A DNA stretch of 64,000 bases from Mesomycoplasma dispar (GCF_000941075.1 NZ_CP007229.1:372001-436000), one strand, 5' to 3'. Shown: positions 21,812 through 32,250, numbered from the stretch's first letter. Notes: a model not told the origin generated them from the letters alone. Numbers and translations are program-made.

Positions 21812-22060
21812 GGGAATATTAAATATTTTGTGTCTTAAGGTAAATCTAATTTGATAAAATTTATCCTAAAGGACTAATATATATAAACATTACTTGATCT
21901 AAAAAGTTAAAAAGCGCATTGATAAGAAAAGAATATCATAACCAAAATTTCAAATATGTCTAAAACTTTATAGAGGCAATCAAAAAAGCGAGATTAACCC
22001 AAAATTTAAACAATAAAAAAAGGATAAAAGCGAAAAACGGGTAATATCTACAAGTAAATT
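21812..22060 (+). mobile_element. Strongly decayed IS256-family 5' end
   Basis: Starts with the same terminal repeat GGGAATATTAAATATTTTG and the next 50 bases match the 5' end of the copies at 18781 and 44778 (opposite orientation to both). After about 21890 only scattered similarity to the transposase N-terminal coding region remains (for example AAATATGTCTAAAACTTT). It closes the right side of the accessory island; no intact gene lies between it and engB. Confidence 0.6.
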
Positions 22061-22122
22061 AATGAAAAAATCAGTAAAAAATCGTTAATAAATGCTTGTT
22101 TTTGCTAATTTAGTATTTGTGC

Positions 22123-22653
22123 TTAATTAATTAAATCGCTAATCTTGTTCAAATTTAAACCATTTTTTGCCGAAACAAACAAGCAATTTATTTTTAAATT
22201 ATCACATTTTTTCAATAATTTTGCACGCTCAGATTGGTTTGTTTTATCAATTTTATTTGCTAAAATTTGAATTTCTAGTTTTAATGAAACTAGAAATTCA
22301 ATCATTTCAAAATCAAGATCGGTAAACCCAACTTTGCCATCGATTAATAAAAAAACAGTTAAAATATATGAATTTTTACTAAAATAGTCAAATACCATTG
22401 TTTCAATTTCACGTTTTTTTGTCTGCGATAATCGTGCATAACCATAGCCCGGAAGATCAACAACCAACTTTTTGTTTTCGTTTTGATAAAAATTTAAAAG
22501 TTGCGTTTTTCCAGGTTTTGAAGAAATTCGCGCTATCTTTTGTTTAGCAAGTGCGTTAATTAGCGAGGATTTACCAACATTAGAACGCCCAATAAAGGCA
22601 AATTGTGGTTCTAAATAACAATTTGTAGGGCAAGATTTAAGAAATTTTCACAT
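22123..22653 (-). CDS. engB: Ribosome biogenesis GTP-binding protein YsxC/EngB
   Basis: Small GTPase (176 aa) needed for large-subunit assembly. G1 GRSNVGKSSLIN, G3 DLPGYGYA, G4 NKID and G5 VSAKNG are all present in order, and length fits the family minus a short N-terminal part (usual 190-200). The start ATG at 22653 is followed at once by a TGA-Trp codon; no strong ribosome site is seen. Divergent from the ribosomal protein cluster. Confidence 0.9.
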
Positions 22654-22750
22654 TTTTTTGATAATATCTTCCGAAAAATAATTATAAAACTAAAATTTAG
22701 TTAATAAATAATAACATAAAAATTAGACAAAATTAATAAATATTAAAACT

Positions 22751-22802
22751 TTTCTTCATAGTAAAAATTTATTTAAAACGATAAATTTTTACTATGAAGA
22801 AA
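22751..22802. promoter_or_regulatory. Perfect 22-bp inverted repeat in the engB-rpsJ divergent region
   Basis: Arms at 22751-22772 and 22781-22802 are exact complements, with an 8-base loop. It lies between two divergent promoter regions, about 140 bases upstream of the rpsJ -10 box and about 100 bases upstream of engB, so it is not an obvious terminator for either gene. It may be a regulator site, cruciform, or hairpin in the engB leader. Confidence 0.65.
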
Positions 22803-22940
22803 GCTTCAAAAACTTAAAAAAATATTAAGAACCTTTTATTCACAAAAAAGTTTTTCAATAATAATCATAATAATATAAATATTTAATTATTATATGAAAT
22901 ATTAAAAAAAATAATTTTATACTTTTTTCCGTTTTTTCTG

Positions 22941-22946
22941 TATAAT
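22941..22946 (+). promoter_or_regulatory. Candidate -10 box of the S10 cluster
   Basis: TATAAT with TTTTTTCC upstream, about 130 bases before the rpsJ start. It is the best promoter match before the ribosomal cluster. The leader that would follow (from about 22953) is richer in G than its surroundings (GGTTGCGATACACGAGAGAG) and may fold. Confidence 0.6.
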
Positions 22947-23074
22947 TTCTTTTTACGTAAAAGGACTTTGAAGCATAAGGTTGCGATACACGAGAGAGAG
23001 TTGTTATCGTTTATCGGTTTTTATGTGGAGTTCGTTCAAATTTTATGAACAGGAGCAACTCAATTGATTTTTTT

Positions 23075-23395
23075 ATGAATACAACGTCAATTAAAATTAA
23101 ACTAAAAGCATTTGACCATCGTCAAATCGATGCAGCAGCTAAGAAAATTATGCTTTTGGCTCGCGAACTTAATGTCGAAACTCGTGGACCAGTGCCACTT
23201 CCGACTTCAAGAGCAATTTATACAATTCTTAGATCAGTTCACATTAATAAAAAATCACGTGAACAATTTGAAAGTCGCACACATAAACGACTTGTAATTT
23301 TAAAAGTATCCCCTACAAATCAAAAAGCAGTGACTGAAAAAATCTCGCGATCACAATTACCAGCAGGGGTTTGATTAGAAATCGAGGTAAGTTAA
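23075..23395 (+). CDS. rpsJ: Small ribosomal subunit protein uS10
   Basis: 30S head protein; opens the cluster. [20 protein letters not shown] is the classical S10 N-terminus, and [13 protein letters not shown] plus [12 protein letters not shown] are conserved core motifs. Two in-frame ATG codons exist: 23045 (10 extra residues, GGAG 14 bases upstream) and 23075 (AGGAG 19 bases upstream). I prefer 23075 because it gives the usual family start and a 106-aa product; 23045 would give 116 aa. TGA at 23372 is Trp near the C-terminus. Confidence 0.9.
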
Positions 23396-23396
23396 A

Positions 23397-24092
23397 ATGA
23401 AAGGAATTCTAGCAAAAAAGATCGGAATGAGCCAACTTTTTACAACAGATGGTGTCGCTATTCCTGTTAGCATAATCGAAGTTCCCGAAAATGTGGTAAC
23501 TAAAGTTATCACCAAAGAAGAAAATGATTACAACGCTATTCAACTTGCTGCTTTTGATAAAAAAGAATCACGTTTTCGCAAACCCGAAATTGGTCATTTT
23601 GCAAAAGCAAACACTAAACCAAAAAAGTTTGTCCGTGAATTTCGCGATGTTCAAGGGTTTAAATTAGGTCAAATTGTTGATGTTTCAATTTTTAGTGCTG
23701 GTGAATTTGTTGATGTAATTGGAACATCAAAAGGAAAAGGGTTCGCTGGAACAATTAAACGTCATAATCAAGCAATCGGACCTAGATCGCACGGTGGTGG
23801 GGGTGGTTCAAAACCAATACGTCAAACTGGATCACTTGGAGATATTTCTGGGAATAAAGTTGTAAAAGGAATGACGATGCCAGGACATTTAGGTCATTCA
23901 CGCGTTACAAAACAATCACTTGAAATTATTAAAGTTGATAAAGAAAATAACTTATTAATAGTAAAAGGTTCAGTTCCTGGTCCAAAAAAATCTTTTTTGA
24001 TGATAAAAACTGCATCGAAAAAGCCGTTTGCTAAAACTCCAGTTAGTCTTTTTGAGATTGAATCTAAGGTTCAGGAGTTAAAAAATGAATAA
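23397..24092 (+). CDS. rplC: Large ribosomal subunit protein uL3
   Basis: 231 aa, binds 23S rRNA near the peptidyl-transferase centre. [15 protein letters not shown] is the standard start; [35 protein letters not shown] and [11 protein letters not shown] are diagnostic. One base separates it from rpsJ and it overlaps rplD by 8 bases. Confidence 0.96.
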   Translation: MKGILAKKIGMSQLFTTDGVAIPVSIIEVPENVVTKVITKEENDYNAIQLAAFDKKESRFRKPEIGHFAKANTKPKKFVREFRDVQGFKLGQIVDVSIFSAGEFVDVIGTSKGKGFAGTIKRHNQAIGPRSHGGGGGSKPIRQTGSLGDISGNKVVKGMTMPGHLGHSRVTKQSLEIIKVDKENNLLIVKGSVPGPKKSFLMIKTASKKPFAKTPVSLFEIESKVQELKNE

Positions 24093-24729
24093 AAATTCAG
24101 AAATTACTATTCAAACTAGAAAATATGAAAATCTAGTTAAATTTAATTCAAATAATGATTTGCCAGCATCATTATTTGAATTAAAAGATTTACATTATCA
24201 AGCGATTTTTGATTCAATTTTATCTGAAAGAGCATCACGAAGATTTTCAACACACAAAGTAAAAAATCGCGCTGAGGTTTCAGGAACAGGGAAAAAGCCT
24301 TGAAAACAAAAATCGACTGGTAAAGCTCGTGCGGGGTCAAAAAGATCGCCAATATTTGTCGGCGGTGGGCGTGCTTTTGGGCCAACTACCCAAAGAAATT
24401 ACGACTTAAAAGTTAATAAGAAAGTGAAAAAAATCGCCTTTATTTCCGCTCTATCCCAACTTGCACAAAACCAACAAATTCTTGTTAGCGACTTTGCAAT
24501 GGATAAAATTTCAACAAAATCACTTGTAGATCAGTTAAAAACATTTAAAATCGACCATCTTCGTCACATTTTAATTGCTTCTAGTGATCCAAATTTATTT
24601 TTATCTGCAAGAAATTTAGCAAACATTGAACTAGTAAAGCCAAATTCACTAACAGTTGAGTCATTAATTAAAGCTGATTTGTTAGTGATTTCAAAAAATG
24701 ATGTTGCAAATCTTGAAAAAAGGATTTAA
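24085..24729 (+). CDS. rplD: Large ribosomal subunit protein uL4
   Basis: 214 aa. The conserved exit-tunnel loop region is readable across a TGA-Trp codon at 24301: [20 protein letters not shown], then [12 protein letters not shown]. The family-typical C-terminal Rossmann-like part follows. Starts inside the end of rplC. Confidence 0.95.
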
Positions 24730-24732
24730 AAA

Positions 24733-25248
24733 ATGAATGTCAATGAAATTATTAAAGGTCCAATTTTAACGGAAAAATCCTACCAGTTAATGTCTGCAGG
24801 AGTTTATTCTTTTAAAGTTAGTCCAAAAACAAATCGCTCAGAGACAAAAAAAGCTGTTGAATACATTTTTAATGTCAAAGTCGATAAAGTTAATATTTTT
24901 ACTGTCCCAAAAAAAGAAAAAAATCTCGGAAAATCAAAAGGTTTTACTAGCAGATACAAAAGAGCGCTTGTGAAATTAAAACCAGGTTATACAATTAATC
25001 TTTTCGGTGATGAAAGTCCAGAAGTTGATAACAAAGATAGTCAAACAAACGATGAAATAACAACAAAAATTGCTGAAAAAAGAGCCGAATTAGATGCAAA
25101 AAATAAAGAAATCGCCGAAAAACTTGCTAAAAAACAAGGAAAAACTGTATCAGAGCAAGCACAAAGTAACGAACTAAATCAAGACTCAGTAAAAACTGAT
25201 AGTGAAATAATAGAATCCGAAAACCAAGAGAAAGGAGAGTCTAATTAA
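24733..25248 (+). CDS. rplW: Large ribosomal subunit protein uL23 with C-terminal extension
   Basis: The L23 core ([47 protein letters not shown]) occupies roughly residues 4-95. About 75 more residues, rich in Glu, Lys, Asn and Gln, follow where bacterial L23 normally ends (usual length 95-100; here 171). The stop shares one base with the rplB start. The core docks trigger factor and SRP at the tunnel exit, so the tail would lie near the exit. Confidence 0.95.
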   Translation: MNVNEIIKGPILTEKSYQLMSAGVYSFKVSPKTNRSETKKAVEYIFNVKVDKVNIFTVPKKEKNLGKSKGFTSRYKRALVKLKPGYTINLFGDESPEVDNKDSQTNDEITTKIAEKRAELDAKNKEIAEKLAKKQGKTVSEQAQSNELNQDSVKTDSEIIESENQEKGESN

Positions 25249-26096
25249 TGGCGCTTAAGTATTATAAACCGACTACAAACGGTCGTCGTCATATGTCTTC
25301 ACTTGATTTTGGTGCAAATTTAACCACTGATAAACCAGAAAAGTCGCTCCTTGTAATTCTTAAAAAACATTCAGGACGTAATGCTCAAGGTAAAATTACC
25401 GTTCGTCATCAAGGTGGCAGACATAAAAGAAAATACCGCTTAATTGATTTTAAAAGAAATAAAGATAATATTCCTGGGATTGTTAAGACAATCGAATACG
25501 ATCCTAACCGTTCGGCAAATATTGCGCTAATTTCTTATATCGATGGGGAAAAACGCTATATTTTAGCACCGAAAAATCTCAAAGTGGGACAGAGAATTCT
25601 GTCAGGAACTGATGCTGATATTCTTGTCGGAAATGCGCTTCCGCTTGCTAATATTCCTGAGGGAACTTTCATTCATAACATCGAATTACATCCTGGCGCA
25701 GGCGGGCAATTAATTCGTTCAGCGGGAACTTGAGCACAAATTCAAGGTCGCGATGAAAGTGGAAAATACGTTGTTATTAAGTTAAAATCTGGTGAATACC
25801 GTCGGATTTTAGCTACTTGTCGGGCAACAATTGGTGTTGTTGGTAACGAAGAAAATTCACTTGTTAACATCGGAAAAGCGGGAAGAAATCGTCATAAAGG
25901 AATAAGACCAACGGTGCGTGGATCAGTTATGAACCCTAACGATCACCCTCATGGTGGTGGAGAAGGAAAACAGCCAATTGGACGTAAATCACCATTGACT
26001 CCATGAGGTAAAAAAGCGCTTGGAGTTAAAACAAGAGATCCGAAAAAAGCATCAACTAAATTGATAATTCGTTCAAGAAAGGAAACTAAAAAATAA
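25248..26096 (+). CDS. rplB: Large ribosomal subunit protein uL2
   Basis: 282 aa, full length. [20 protein letters not shown] at the N-terminal part and [17 protein letters not shown] near the C-terminus contain the conserved His of the peptidyl-transferase region. Reads TGA-Trp at 25731 and 26004. Its TAA overlaps the ATG of rpsS by one base. Confidence 0.96.
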
Positions 26097-26371
26097 TGGC
26101 TCGTTCACTTAAAAAAGGTCCGTTTGCTGATGAGCATCTTCTGAAAAAAGTCGATGATGCAATTGCGAATAATTCACGTAAACCAATTAAAACTTGATCG
26201 CGGCGTTCAACAATTTTCCCTCAGTTTGTCGGACTAACATTTTTAGTTCATAATGGCAAAATTTTTAACGAAGTTTATGTTACCGATGATATGGTTGGAC
26301 ATAAATTAGGTGAGTTTTCGCCAACACGAACTTATTATGGGCATGGTAAAGATAAGGCTAAAAAGAAATAA
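26096..26371 (+). CDS. rpsS: Small ribosomal subunit protein uS19
   Basis: 91 aa. [19 protein letters not shown] and [20 protein letters not shown] are hallmark S19 segments. TGA at 26196 is Trp. Translationally coupled to rplB. Confidence 0.95.
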
Positions 26372-26386
26372 AAAGGAAATTAACAA

Positions 26387-26938
26387 ATGAGTTTAACTAA
26401 TAATAGTTTAGTAAGTGCATCGGTAAAAACACAACGGATTTCTGCATCAAAAGCACGTCTTGTTGCCGTCTTATTAAAAAACAAACCTGTCTATGAAGCT
26501 CTTTCAATTCTTAACCATACCAACAAAAAAGCTGCACCGATTTTTAAAAAATTAATTAACTCCGCAATTGCTAATGCAATTAACAACCACGGTCTTGAAC
26601 AATCTAATTTAGTAGTAAAAGCCGCAATTGTTAATGAAGGTCCAACTTTAAAACGTTTTCGTCCACGAGCAAAAGGTTCTGCAAGCCAAATTTTGAAACG
26701 AACTTCGCATTTTAAGGTAGTTCTTACTAACGAATATGCTGATTCTGACTTCGAAAACACCGATTTTACTAGTGAAAATCACCCATATGAGAGCGATATT
26801 GATACAAACACCCAAGAAAGCGATCAAAAACAAACCCATATGAGCGCCGAAATTAATGACTCAGCGGATAAAACCATTGAAAATAACGCCACAGAAGCAA
26901 ATTTAGTACAAGAAGCGGACGAAAAAGGAGATAAATAA
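26387..26938 (+). CDS. rplV: Large ribosomal subunit protein uL22 with acidic C-terminal extension
   Basis: The L22 core ([60 protein letters not shown]) spans about residues 14-115. About 65 extra residues, rich in Asp, Glu, Asn and Thr, follow, making 183 aa against the usual 110. The stop overlaps the rpsC ATG by one base. Confidence 0.95.
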   Translation: MSLTNNSLVSASVKTQRISASKARLVAVLLKNKPVYEALSILNHTNKKAAPIFKKLINSAIANAINNHGLEQSNLVVKAAIVNEGPTLKRFRPRAKGSASQILKRTSHFKVVLTNEYADSDFENTDFTSENHPYESDIDTNTQESDQKQTHMSAEINDSADKTIENNATEANLVQEADEKGDK

Positions 26939-27621
26939 TGGGGCAAAAGGTCAATCCAAATGGTTTCCGTTTCGGAATTACGAAACCGCATAATGCAATT
27001 TGGTATGCTGATAAAAAAGATTTTTCAAAAAATTTATTAGAAGATGTAAAAATTCACCGTTTTTTTGAAAAATTAACTCGTGAATACCAAATTGGGAACA
27101 CTGTCATTCGTCGTGATCGTAATAATGCAATAACCGTTTTAGTTCATACAGCAAAATTAGGATCTTTTCTTGGAACTTCAGGGGAAAATTTAAAGAAAAT
27201 TGTTGAAAAACTAAAAAAAACCTTAAAAAATCGTAAAATTATTATTAACATCGATGCAATTGAAATCCAAAACCCAGAAGTAAATGCAAAATTAATGGCT
27301 GAAGCGATTGCGCAAAAACTAGAACAACGTGGATCTTACCGAATTGCCCAAAAATTTGCAATCCGAACCGCGCTAAAAGCGGGTGCAAAAGGGGTAAAAA
27401 CACTTGTATCTGGTCGTCTTAACGGTGTCGAAATGGCTCGTTCAGAAGGTTATGCCGAAGGGGAAATGAAATTACATACTCTTCGTCAGAATGTCGAATA
27501 TGCAACCGCAATTGCTAAAACTACCTACGGGATTCTTGGGGTTAAAGTTTGAGTTTCGCACGGGGAAATCAGACAAAAAATTGATATTGAAACTGTAATT
27601 AAAAGTGATAAAAGGAGATAA
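26938..27621 (+). CDS. rpsC: Small ribosomal subunit protein uS3
   Basis: 227 aa. [20 protein letters not shown] is the family start; the KH domain lies in the middle, and [20 protein letters not shown] is the conserved C-terminal core. Ends normally through TGA-Trp at 27550. Confidence 0.96.
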
Positions 27622-27623
27622 AA

Positions 27624-28034
27624 ATGCTGCAACCAAAAAAAACAAAGCATCGTAAAACTTTCCGCCTTTATCACGACAAACGTGATGCCCATTCTGGTAA
27701 TTACCTTGCTTTTGGTGACTACGGACTACAAGCAATCGGCTCAGCTTGAGTTTCAGCTGCCCAAATTGAGGCGGCTCGGATTGCGATTACAAGAAGAATG
27801 GGACGTGAAGGACAAGTTATTATTCGAATTTTCCCTCATTTAGCGCTAACTTCAAAACCAATTGGGGTCAGAATGGGATCAGGGAAAGGTTCAGTTGATC
27901 GTTGAGTTGCCGTTGTCAAACGAAATACAATGTTATTCGAGATTAAAGGTGTAAAAGATGATGTTGCCCGTGATGCGCTTCGACTTGGCGGTCATAAATT
28001 ACCACTTAAATGGAAAATAGTAAGTATAGTTTAG
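27624..28034 (+). CDS. rplP: Large ribosomal subunit protein uL16
   Basis: 136 aa. [14 protein letters not shown] start, then [20 protein letters not shown] and [18 protein letters not shown], standard L16 motifs with Trp encoded by TGA. AAAGGAG lies before the start, inside the rpsC end. Confidence 0.95.
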
Positions 28035-28041
28035 GAAAATC

Positions 28042-28407
28042 ATGGAATTTAAAGAACTTTTAAAAAAAACACCAAGCGAGTTAAATTCGCTCCTTCTTGA
28101 ATATCGTTCCGAATTATTCATCTTACGTTTCAAAAACCAAAGCTCAAATTTAGACCAAAGTCATAAAATCGCCCAAATGCGGAAAATCATTGCCCGAATT
28201 TTAACTATCATTTCCCAAAAAAACCTCCAAGAAAATCCTAGACCAAAAAAACTAACTAAAAAACAGAAAAAACTTAAAAAAATTACTTTTTCTCACAGAT
28301 CAAAGTCAATAAAAGCCAATTTTAATGCAAATGTAAAACCACTTTTAGCACCGAAAATGCAAAACAAAATAATAACAACCCCAGAAATGAGTGTTGAAAA
28401 TGACTAA
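28042..28407 (+). CDS. rpmC: Large ribosomal subunit protein uL29 with C-terminal extension
   Basis: Residues 1-62 form the normal L29 two-helix protein (KTPSELNSLLLEYRSELFIL, then HKIAQMRKIIARILTI). A basic tail of about 60 residues rich in Lys and Asn follows (121 aa against about 65). The 3' end overlaps the rpsQ start by 8 bases. Confidence 0.92.
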   Translation: MEFKELLKKTPSELNSLLLEYRSELFILRFKNQSSNLDQSHKIAQMRKIIARILTIISQKNLQENPRPKKLTKKQKKLKKITFSHRSKSIKANFNANVKPLLAPKMQNKIITTPEMSVEND

Positions 28408-28696
28408 TTTAAATATAACTAACTTGTTAAAAAAACCACAAACACGTAACCTTCGTAAAACTTTACAAGGAAAAGTGATCCGAACTTCACCAAAGACAAT
28501 TATGGTTGCCGTTGAAAGCGCTTATAAACATAAACTTTATGCAAAACGTTTTCGTAAAACGAAAAAATTTGCTACTCACGATGAAAAAGGGCTTGCCAAT
28601 GTTGGTGATTTTGTCAAAATTGCCGAATGTCGACCAATTTCAAAAACTAAACATTTCCGTTTAGTTGAAGTTGTCCAGAAAAAAGGAGAAATCTAA
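28400..28696 (+). CDS. rpsQ: Small ribosomal subunit protein uS17
   Basis: 98 aa from the ATG at 28400; an in-frame TTG at 28391 is less likely. [20 protein letters not shown] and [20 protein letters not shown] are the conserved S17 segments. The N-terminus is about 12 residues longer than in typical bacteria. Confidence 0.93.
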   Translation: MTNLNITNLLKKPQTRNLRKTLQGKVIRTSPKTIMVAVESAYKHKLYAKRFRKTKKFATHDEKGLANVGDFVKIAECRPISKTKHFRLVEVVQKKGEI

Positions 28697-28697
28697 A

Positions 28698-29066
28698 ATG
28701 GTTCAAGAACTCTCTCGTCTCAATGTCGCTGATAATTCTGGCGCAAAAGTTGTTGGGGTAATCCGTAATTTAGGTGGTTCAGTTAAAAAGACTTCAAATA
28801 TTGGGGATATTGTTGTCGTTTCTGTTAAAAAAGCAATTCCGAACGGAATTCTTAAAGAAGGTCAAGTGGTTAAAGCTTTAATTGTCCGTTCTACTTACGG
28901 ACTTCGTCGCCCAAATGGTTCACATATTAAATTCGACGATAATGCTGTTGTAATTATCAAAGAAGACGGAACACCGCGGGGAACAAGGGTATTTGGTCCA
29001 ATTGCTCGGGAAATTCGTGAAAAAGGTTATTTAAAAATTGCTTCCCTAGCACAGGAGGTATTATAA
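28698..29066 (+). CDS. rplN: Large ribosomal subunit protein uL14
   Basis: 122 aa, standard length. [20 protein letters not shown] and [20 protein letters not shown] are diagnostic. AAAGGAG precedes the start. Confidence 0.96.
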   Translation: MVQELSRLNVADNSGAKVVGVIRNLGGSVKKTSNIGDIVVVSVKKAIPNGILKEGQVVKALIVRSTYGLRRPNGSHIKFDDNAVVIIKEDGTPRGTRVFGPIAREIREKGYLKIASLAQEVL

Positions 29067-29068
29067 AA

Positions 29069-29392
29069 ATGGCAAAAATTCGTAAAAATGATACCGTATT
29101 AGTTTTATCTGGTGATGACAAAGGAAAAGTATCTTCGGTTTTAGAACTAATTCCAGCAAAAAAAGCGGCAATTGTTAAAGGTGTTAATACTAGAACAAAA
29201 CATAAAAAACCATCAAATAAAAATACGAGCGGCGAAATTGTTAACTTTGATGCCCCAATTTTACTCTCCAAGCTAGCGCTAGTAGCGAAAAAAGCAACAA
29301 AAGACAAACCTGCAATTCCGACTCGTGTCGGTTTTAAACTCGAAAATGGCAAAAAAATCCGTATTGCAAAAAAAACAGGAAAGGCAATTTAG
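29069..29392 (+). CDS. rplX: Large ribosomal subunit protein uL24
   Basis: 107 aa with the KOW motif near the N-terminus ([20 protein letters not shown]) and [12 protein letters not shown]. Ends one base before the rplE ATG. Confidence 0.94.
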   Translation: MAKIRKNDTVLVLSGDDKGKVSSVLELIPAKKAAIVKGVNTRTKHKKPSNKNTSGEIVNFDAPILLSKLALVAKKATKDKPAIPTRVGFKLENGKKIRIAKKTGKAI

Positions 29393-29393
29393 A

Positions 29394-29939
29394 ATGACAA
29401 AGCTCGAACAGCACTACCGTGAAAATGTTTTTGGACAATTAAAAGAACATTTTAATTTCAAATCGCCTTCACAAGTTCCTAAAATTACCAAAGTAGTTGT
29501 GAATATGACTGCTGGAAATCAAGTAAGCAATGCCAAAGCAATCGAAGCTGTTCTTGAAGATCTAGCAAAAATTACGGGACAAAAACCTTACAAAACCGTT
29601 GCTAAAAAATCACTTGCAACTTGAAAATTACGTCAAGGAATGCCAATGGGCGGAAAAGTTACTTTACGACGTCAGCAAATGTGGAATTTCCTTGCAAAAG
29701 TTTTACATATTGCTATCCCGCGAATCCGTGATTTTCGTGGGCTTTCACTAAAATCTTTTGATGGTAATGGTAATTTTGCCCTTGGTTTTAAAGAAGCAAT
29801 TGTTTTCCCAGAAATAACTTTTGATAAAATCACCAAAATCCATGGACTTGATGTAATTATTGTTACAACTGCTAAAAATAATGAAGAAGCACAGAAATTA
29901 TTAGAATTATTAGGTTTTCCTTTTGCTAAAAAAGTTTAA
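29394..29939 (+). CDS. rplE: Large ribosomal subunit protein uL5
   Basis: 181 aa. [40 protein letters not shown] (Trp by TGA at 29623) and [19 protein letters not shown] define it; binds 5S rRNA. Start ATG at 29394. Confidence 0.96.
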
Positions 29940-30002
29940 CTTTAGCAAATAAAATTAAAAAATTTAAAAAACCAATAATAAAAAAATCAAAGGATAAAAC
30001 TT

Positions 30003-30188
30003 ATGGCAAAAATGTCGTGAAAAGTAAAAGCAAACCGGGTACCAAAATTTAAAGTTCGCGCCTATACACGTTGTCAGTTATGTGGTCGTTCCCATTCAGT
30101 TTTGCGTAAATTTAGAATTTGCCGGATTTGTTTTCGTACATTAGCACACCAAGGGCGAATCCCTGGAATTAAGAAAGCGAGTTGGTAA
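30003..30188 (+). CDS. rpsN: Small ribosomal subunit protein uS14, zinc type
   Basis: 61 aa, shorter than most callable frames. Starts [20 protein letters not shown] and has two Cys pairs (CQLCGR and CRICFR) forming the zinc ribbon of type Z S14. [19 protein letters not shown] is the standard C-terminus. AAAGGA lies upstream. TGA in codon 6 is Trp. Confidence 0.95.
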
Positions 30189-30194
30189 GAAATT

Positions 30195-30590
30195 ATGGCT
30201 TTTATTACAGATCCAATTGCTGATATGCTCACCCGTATTCGCAATGCAACACTTAGAAAACATAAACAAGTATCATTCCAACATTCAAAAACAAAACAAA
30301 AAATGTTAGAAATCATTAAAGATGCAGGTTATATTAAAGACTTTATTATCGAAGGCGATCTAAAAAAAACAATTACCGTTGAACTAAAATACAAAGGTAA
30401 TGTTTCGGCCATTTCTGGACTTAAACGAATTTCAAAACCTTCATTACGTGTTTATACAACCGCGCTGAAAATTCCTTTTGTCCAATCAGGTTTCGGAATT
30501 GCAATTCTTTCAACTTCAAAAGGACTTCTAACAGATTCACAAGCAAGAAAGGAAAATATTGGCGGAGAAATTATCGCCTATATTTGGTAA
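30195..30590 (+). CDS. rpsH: Small ribosomal subunit protein uS8
   Basis: 131 aa. [20 protein letters not shown] start and [20 protein letters not shown] near the end are diagnostic. Spaced 6 bases after rpsN. Confidence 0.96.
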   Translation: MAFITDPIADMLTRIRNATLRKHKQVSFQHSKTKQKMLEIIKDAGYIKDFIIEGDLKKTITVELKYKGNVSAISGLKRISKPSLRVYTTALKIPFVQSGFGIAILSTSKGLLTDSQARKENIGGEIIAYIW

Positions 30591-30599
30591 GGAAGCAAA

Positions 30600-31139
30600 A
30601 TGTCACGTGTCGGTAATCGTCTTTTAGTTATTCCGGAACAAGTTTTAGTTGAAATTAGTGGATCAAATGTTAAAGTCAAAGGACCTTTAGGAATTTTAGA
30701 GCGTCAATTTTCGGAGTCAATTACAATTTTACAAGAAGAAAACATTCTTAAAACAAAAAGAAGTTCGGAATTAAAACAGATCAAACAACTTCATGGAACA
30801 ACCAATTCGCATTTAGGCGCAATGCTAATTGGGGTATCAAAAGGTTTTCAAAAAGAGTTAAAAATCAAAGGGGTCGGATATAAAGCGACTTTAAAAGCGA
30901 ATCTGATCGAACTTTTAGTTGGTTATTCCCATCCAGTGGAAATTAAAATTCCGCAAGAACTTGATGTTTTAATCCCAAATGCAACAACAATTCAAATCAA
31001 AGGAATTGATAAACAAAAAGTCGGGCAATTTGCCGCCCAAATTCGTCAAGTGCGTAAACCAAATGCTTATTCTGGAAAAGGAATTTCTTATAGTGATGAA
31101 ATTCTCAAACTCAAAGAAGGGAAAAAAGCTTCAAAATAA
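30600..31139 (+). CDS. rplF: Large ribosomal subunit protein uL6
   Basis: 179 aa. MSRVGNRLLVIPEQV, GVGYKATLKANLIELLVGYS and RKPNAYSGKGISYSDE match L6. Co-linear with neighbours, 9 bases after rpsH. Confidence 0.95.
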   Translation: MSRVGNRLLVIPEQVLVEISGSNVKVKGPLGILERQFSESITILQEENILKTKRSSELKQIKQLHGTTNSHLGAMLIGVSKGFQKELKIKGVGYKATLKANLIELLVGYSHPVEIKIPQELDVLIPNATTIQIKGIDKQKVGQFAAQIRQVRKPNAYSGKGISYSDEILKLKEGKKASK

Positions 31140-31141
31140 TT

Positions 31142-31507
31142 ATGCAAAAATCACGTAATTTTCATCGTAAAGTAAAACATGTTCGTATTTTAGCAAAACT
31201 AGTTGCAAAAAGGGAGAATGAGCAAAAATACCGTATCGGTGTTTATAAATCGTTACGTCATTTTTATGCTTATATTTTTGACCCTTGAAAAAAACAAGTG
31301 ATCCTTTCTGTTTCCACACTTGATAAAACTGATAAATACAGTGGTAATATTCTTGCAGCAACTAATTTAGCTCCAGAATTATATACCAAAATTAAAGAAC
31401 TAAAATTAGAAAATAGTCCCTTTATTTTCGATCGGAGCGGTTATTTATACCACGGACGCGTTAAAGCTTTTGCCGATGCACTCAGAGCACAAGGAGTAAA
31501 ATTCTAA
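31142..31507 (+). CDS. rplR: Large ribosomal subunit protein uL18
   Basis: 121 aa from ATG 31142, 2 bases after rpl[19 protein letters not shown] and [20 protein letters not shown] are the L18 signature segments. TGA at 31287 is Trp. Confidence 0.94.
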
Positions 31508-31508
31508 T

Positions 31509-32174
31509 ATGGATAAAAATCTGGAAAAAAAGAATAAGCAAGTCAACCAACCAAAAGAGACACAGAATCAATCTTTTGATAATAAAAACCAACAAAGCCC
31601 AAAAGATGGCAAACAACAATTTCAACGCCGTCGTCCACAAAGACCAAAACCATTAAAAGATAAAAATTTTAAACCTGAATTTGAAGAAAGGGTAATTTCT
31701 GTTGCCAGGGTTACAAAAGTTGTCAAAGGTGGTCGTCGTTTTTCTTTTAGTGCTTTTGCTGTTGTTGGTAATAAAAAAGGCAAAGTTGGCTTTGGTCACG
31801 GGAAGGCAAACGAGGTTCAAGACTCAATTCGTAAAGCGGTAAAAGATGCCCAAAATCGACTTGTAAGCGTGCCAATTTATCGTAAATCAACCGTTCCCCA
31901 CGAAATTAATGCCAAATATTCGGCATCAAAAATTCTAATCAAACCTGCGCCAAGAGGAAAGGGAATTGTTGCTTCTAATACCGTTCGTGCTGTTGTCGAA
32001 CTTGCTGGTTATACTGATATTTATACAAAAACTTACGGCTCAAGAACAAAAATTAACGTTGTTCGCGCAACTCTAAAAGCACTTTTAGGACTTAAAACAA
32101 TCAACCAAGTCGCTGAATTACGCGATCTTAGTCCTGCACAAGCACACGCGCAATCTTATAGCCAAAAACGTTAA
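31509..32174 (+). CDS. rpsE: Small ribosomal subunit protein uS5 with N-terminal extension
   Basis: 221 aa against about 165 usually. The S5 core starts near residue 50 ([20 protein letters not shown], then [18 protein letters not shown]). The first 50 or so residues are Lys/Gln/Asn/Pro-rich and low in complexity. The stop is followed by a hairpin and a new promoter; rpmD (L30), normally here, is absent, as in other mycoplasmas. Confidence 0.95.
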   Translation: MDKNLEKKNKQVNQPKETQNQSFDNKNQQSPKDGKQQFQRRRPQRPKPLKDKNFKPEFEERVISVARVTKVVKGGRRFSFSAFAVVGNKKGKVGFGHGKANEVQDSIRKAVKDAQNRLVSVPIYRKSTVPHEINAKYSASKILIKPAPRGKGIVASNTVRAVVELAGYTDIYTKTYGSRTKINVVRATLKALLGLKTINQVAELRDLSPAQAHAQSYSQKR

Positions 32175-32250
32175 AAAACTGTTAAAAAGTTAAAAAATCG
32201 TTTGAAAAACTAAATATTCTTTTTTTAATTTTAATAATAGTCCTTTTCAT

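Noticed and set aside
21880-22120. Possible tRNA or small RNA in the gap before engB
   Set aside because: No cloverleaf or conserved T-loop sequence; the region matches a decayed IS256 5' end.
22751-22802. Inverted repeat as a rho-independent terminator
   Set aside because: No T-run on either side, and it lies between divergent genes with nothing to terminate.
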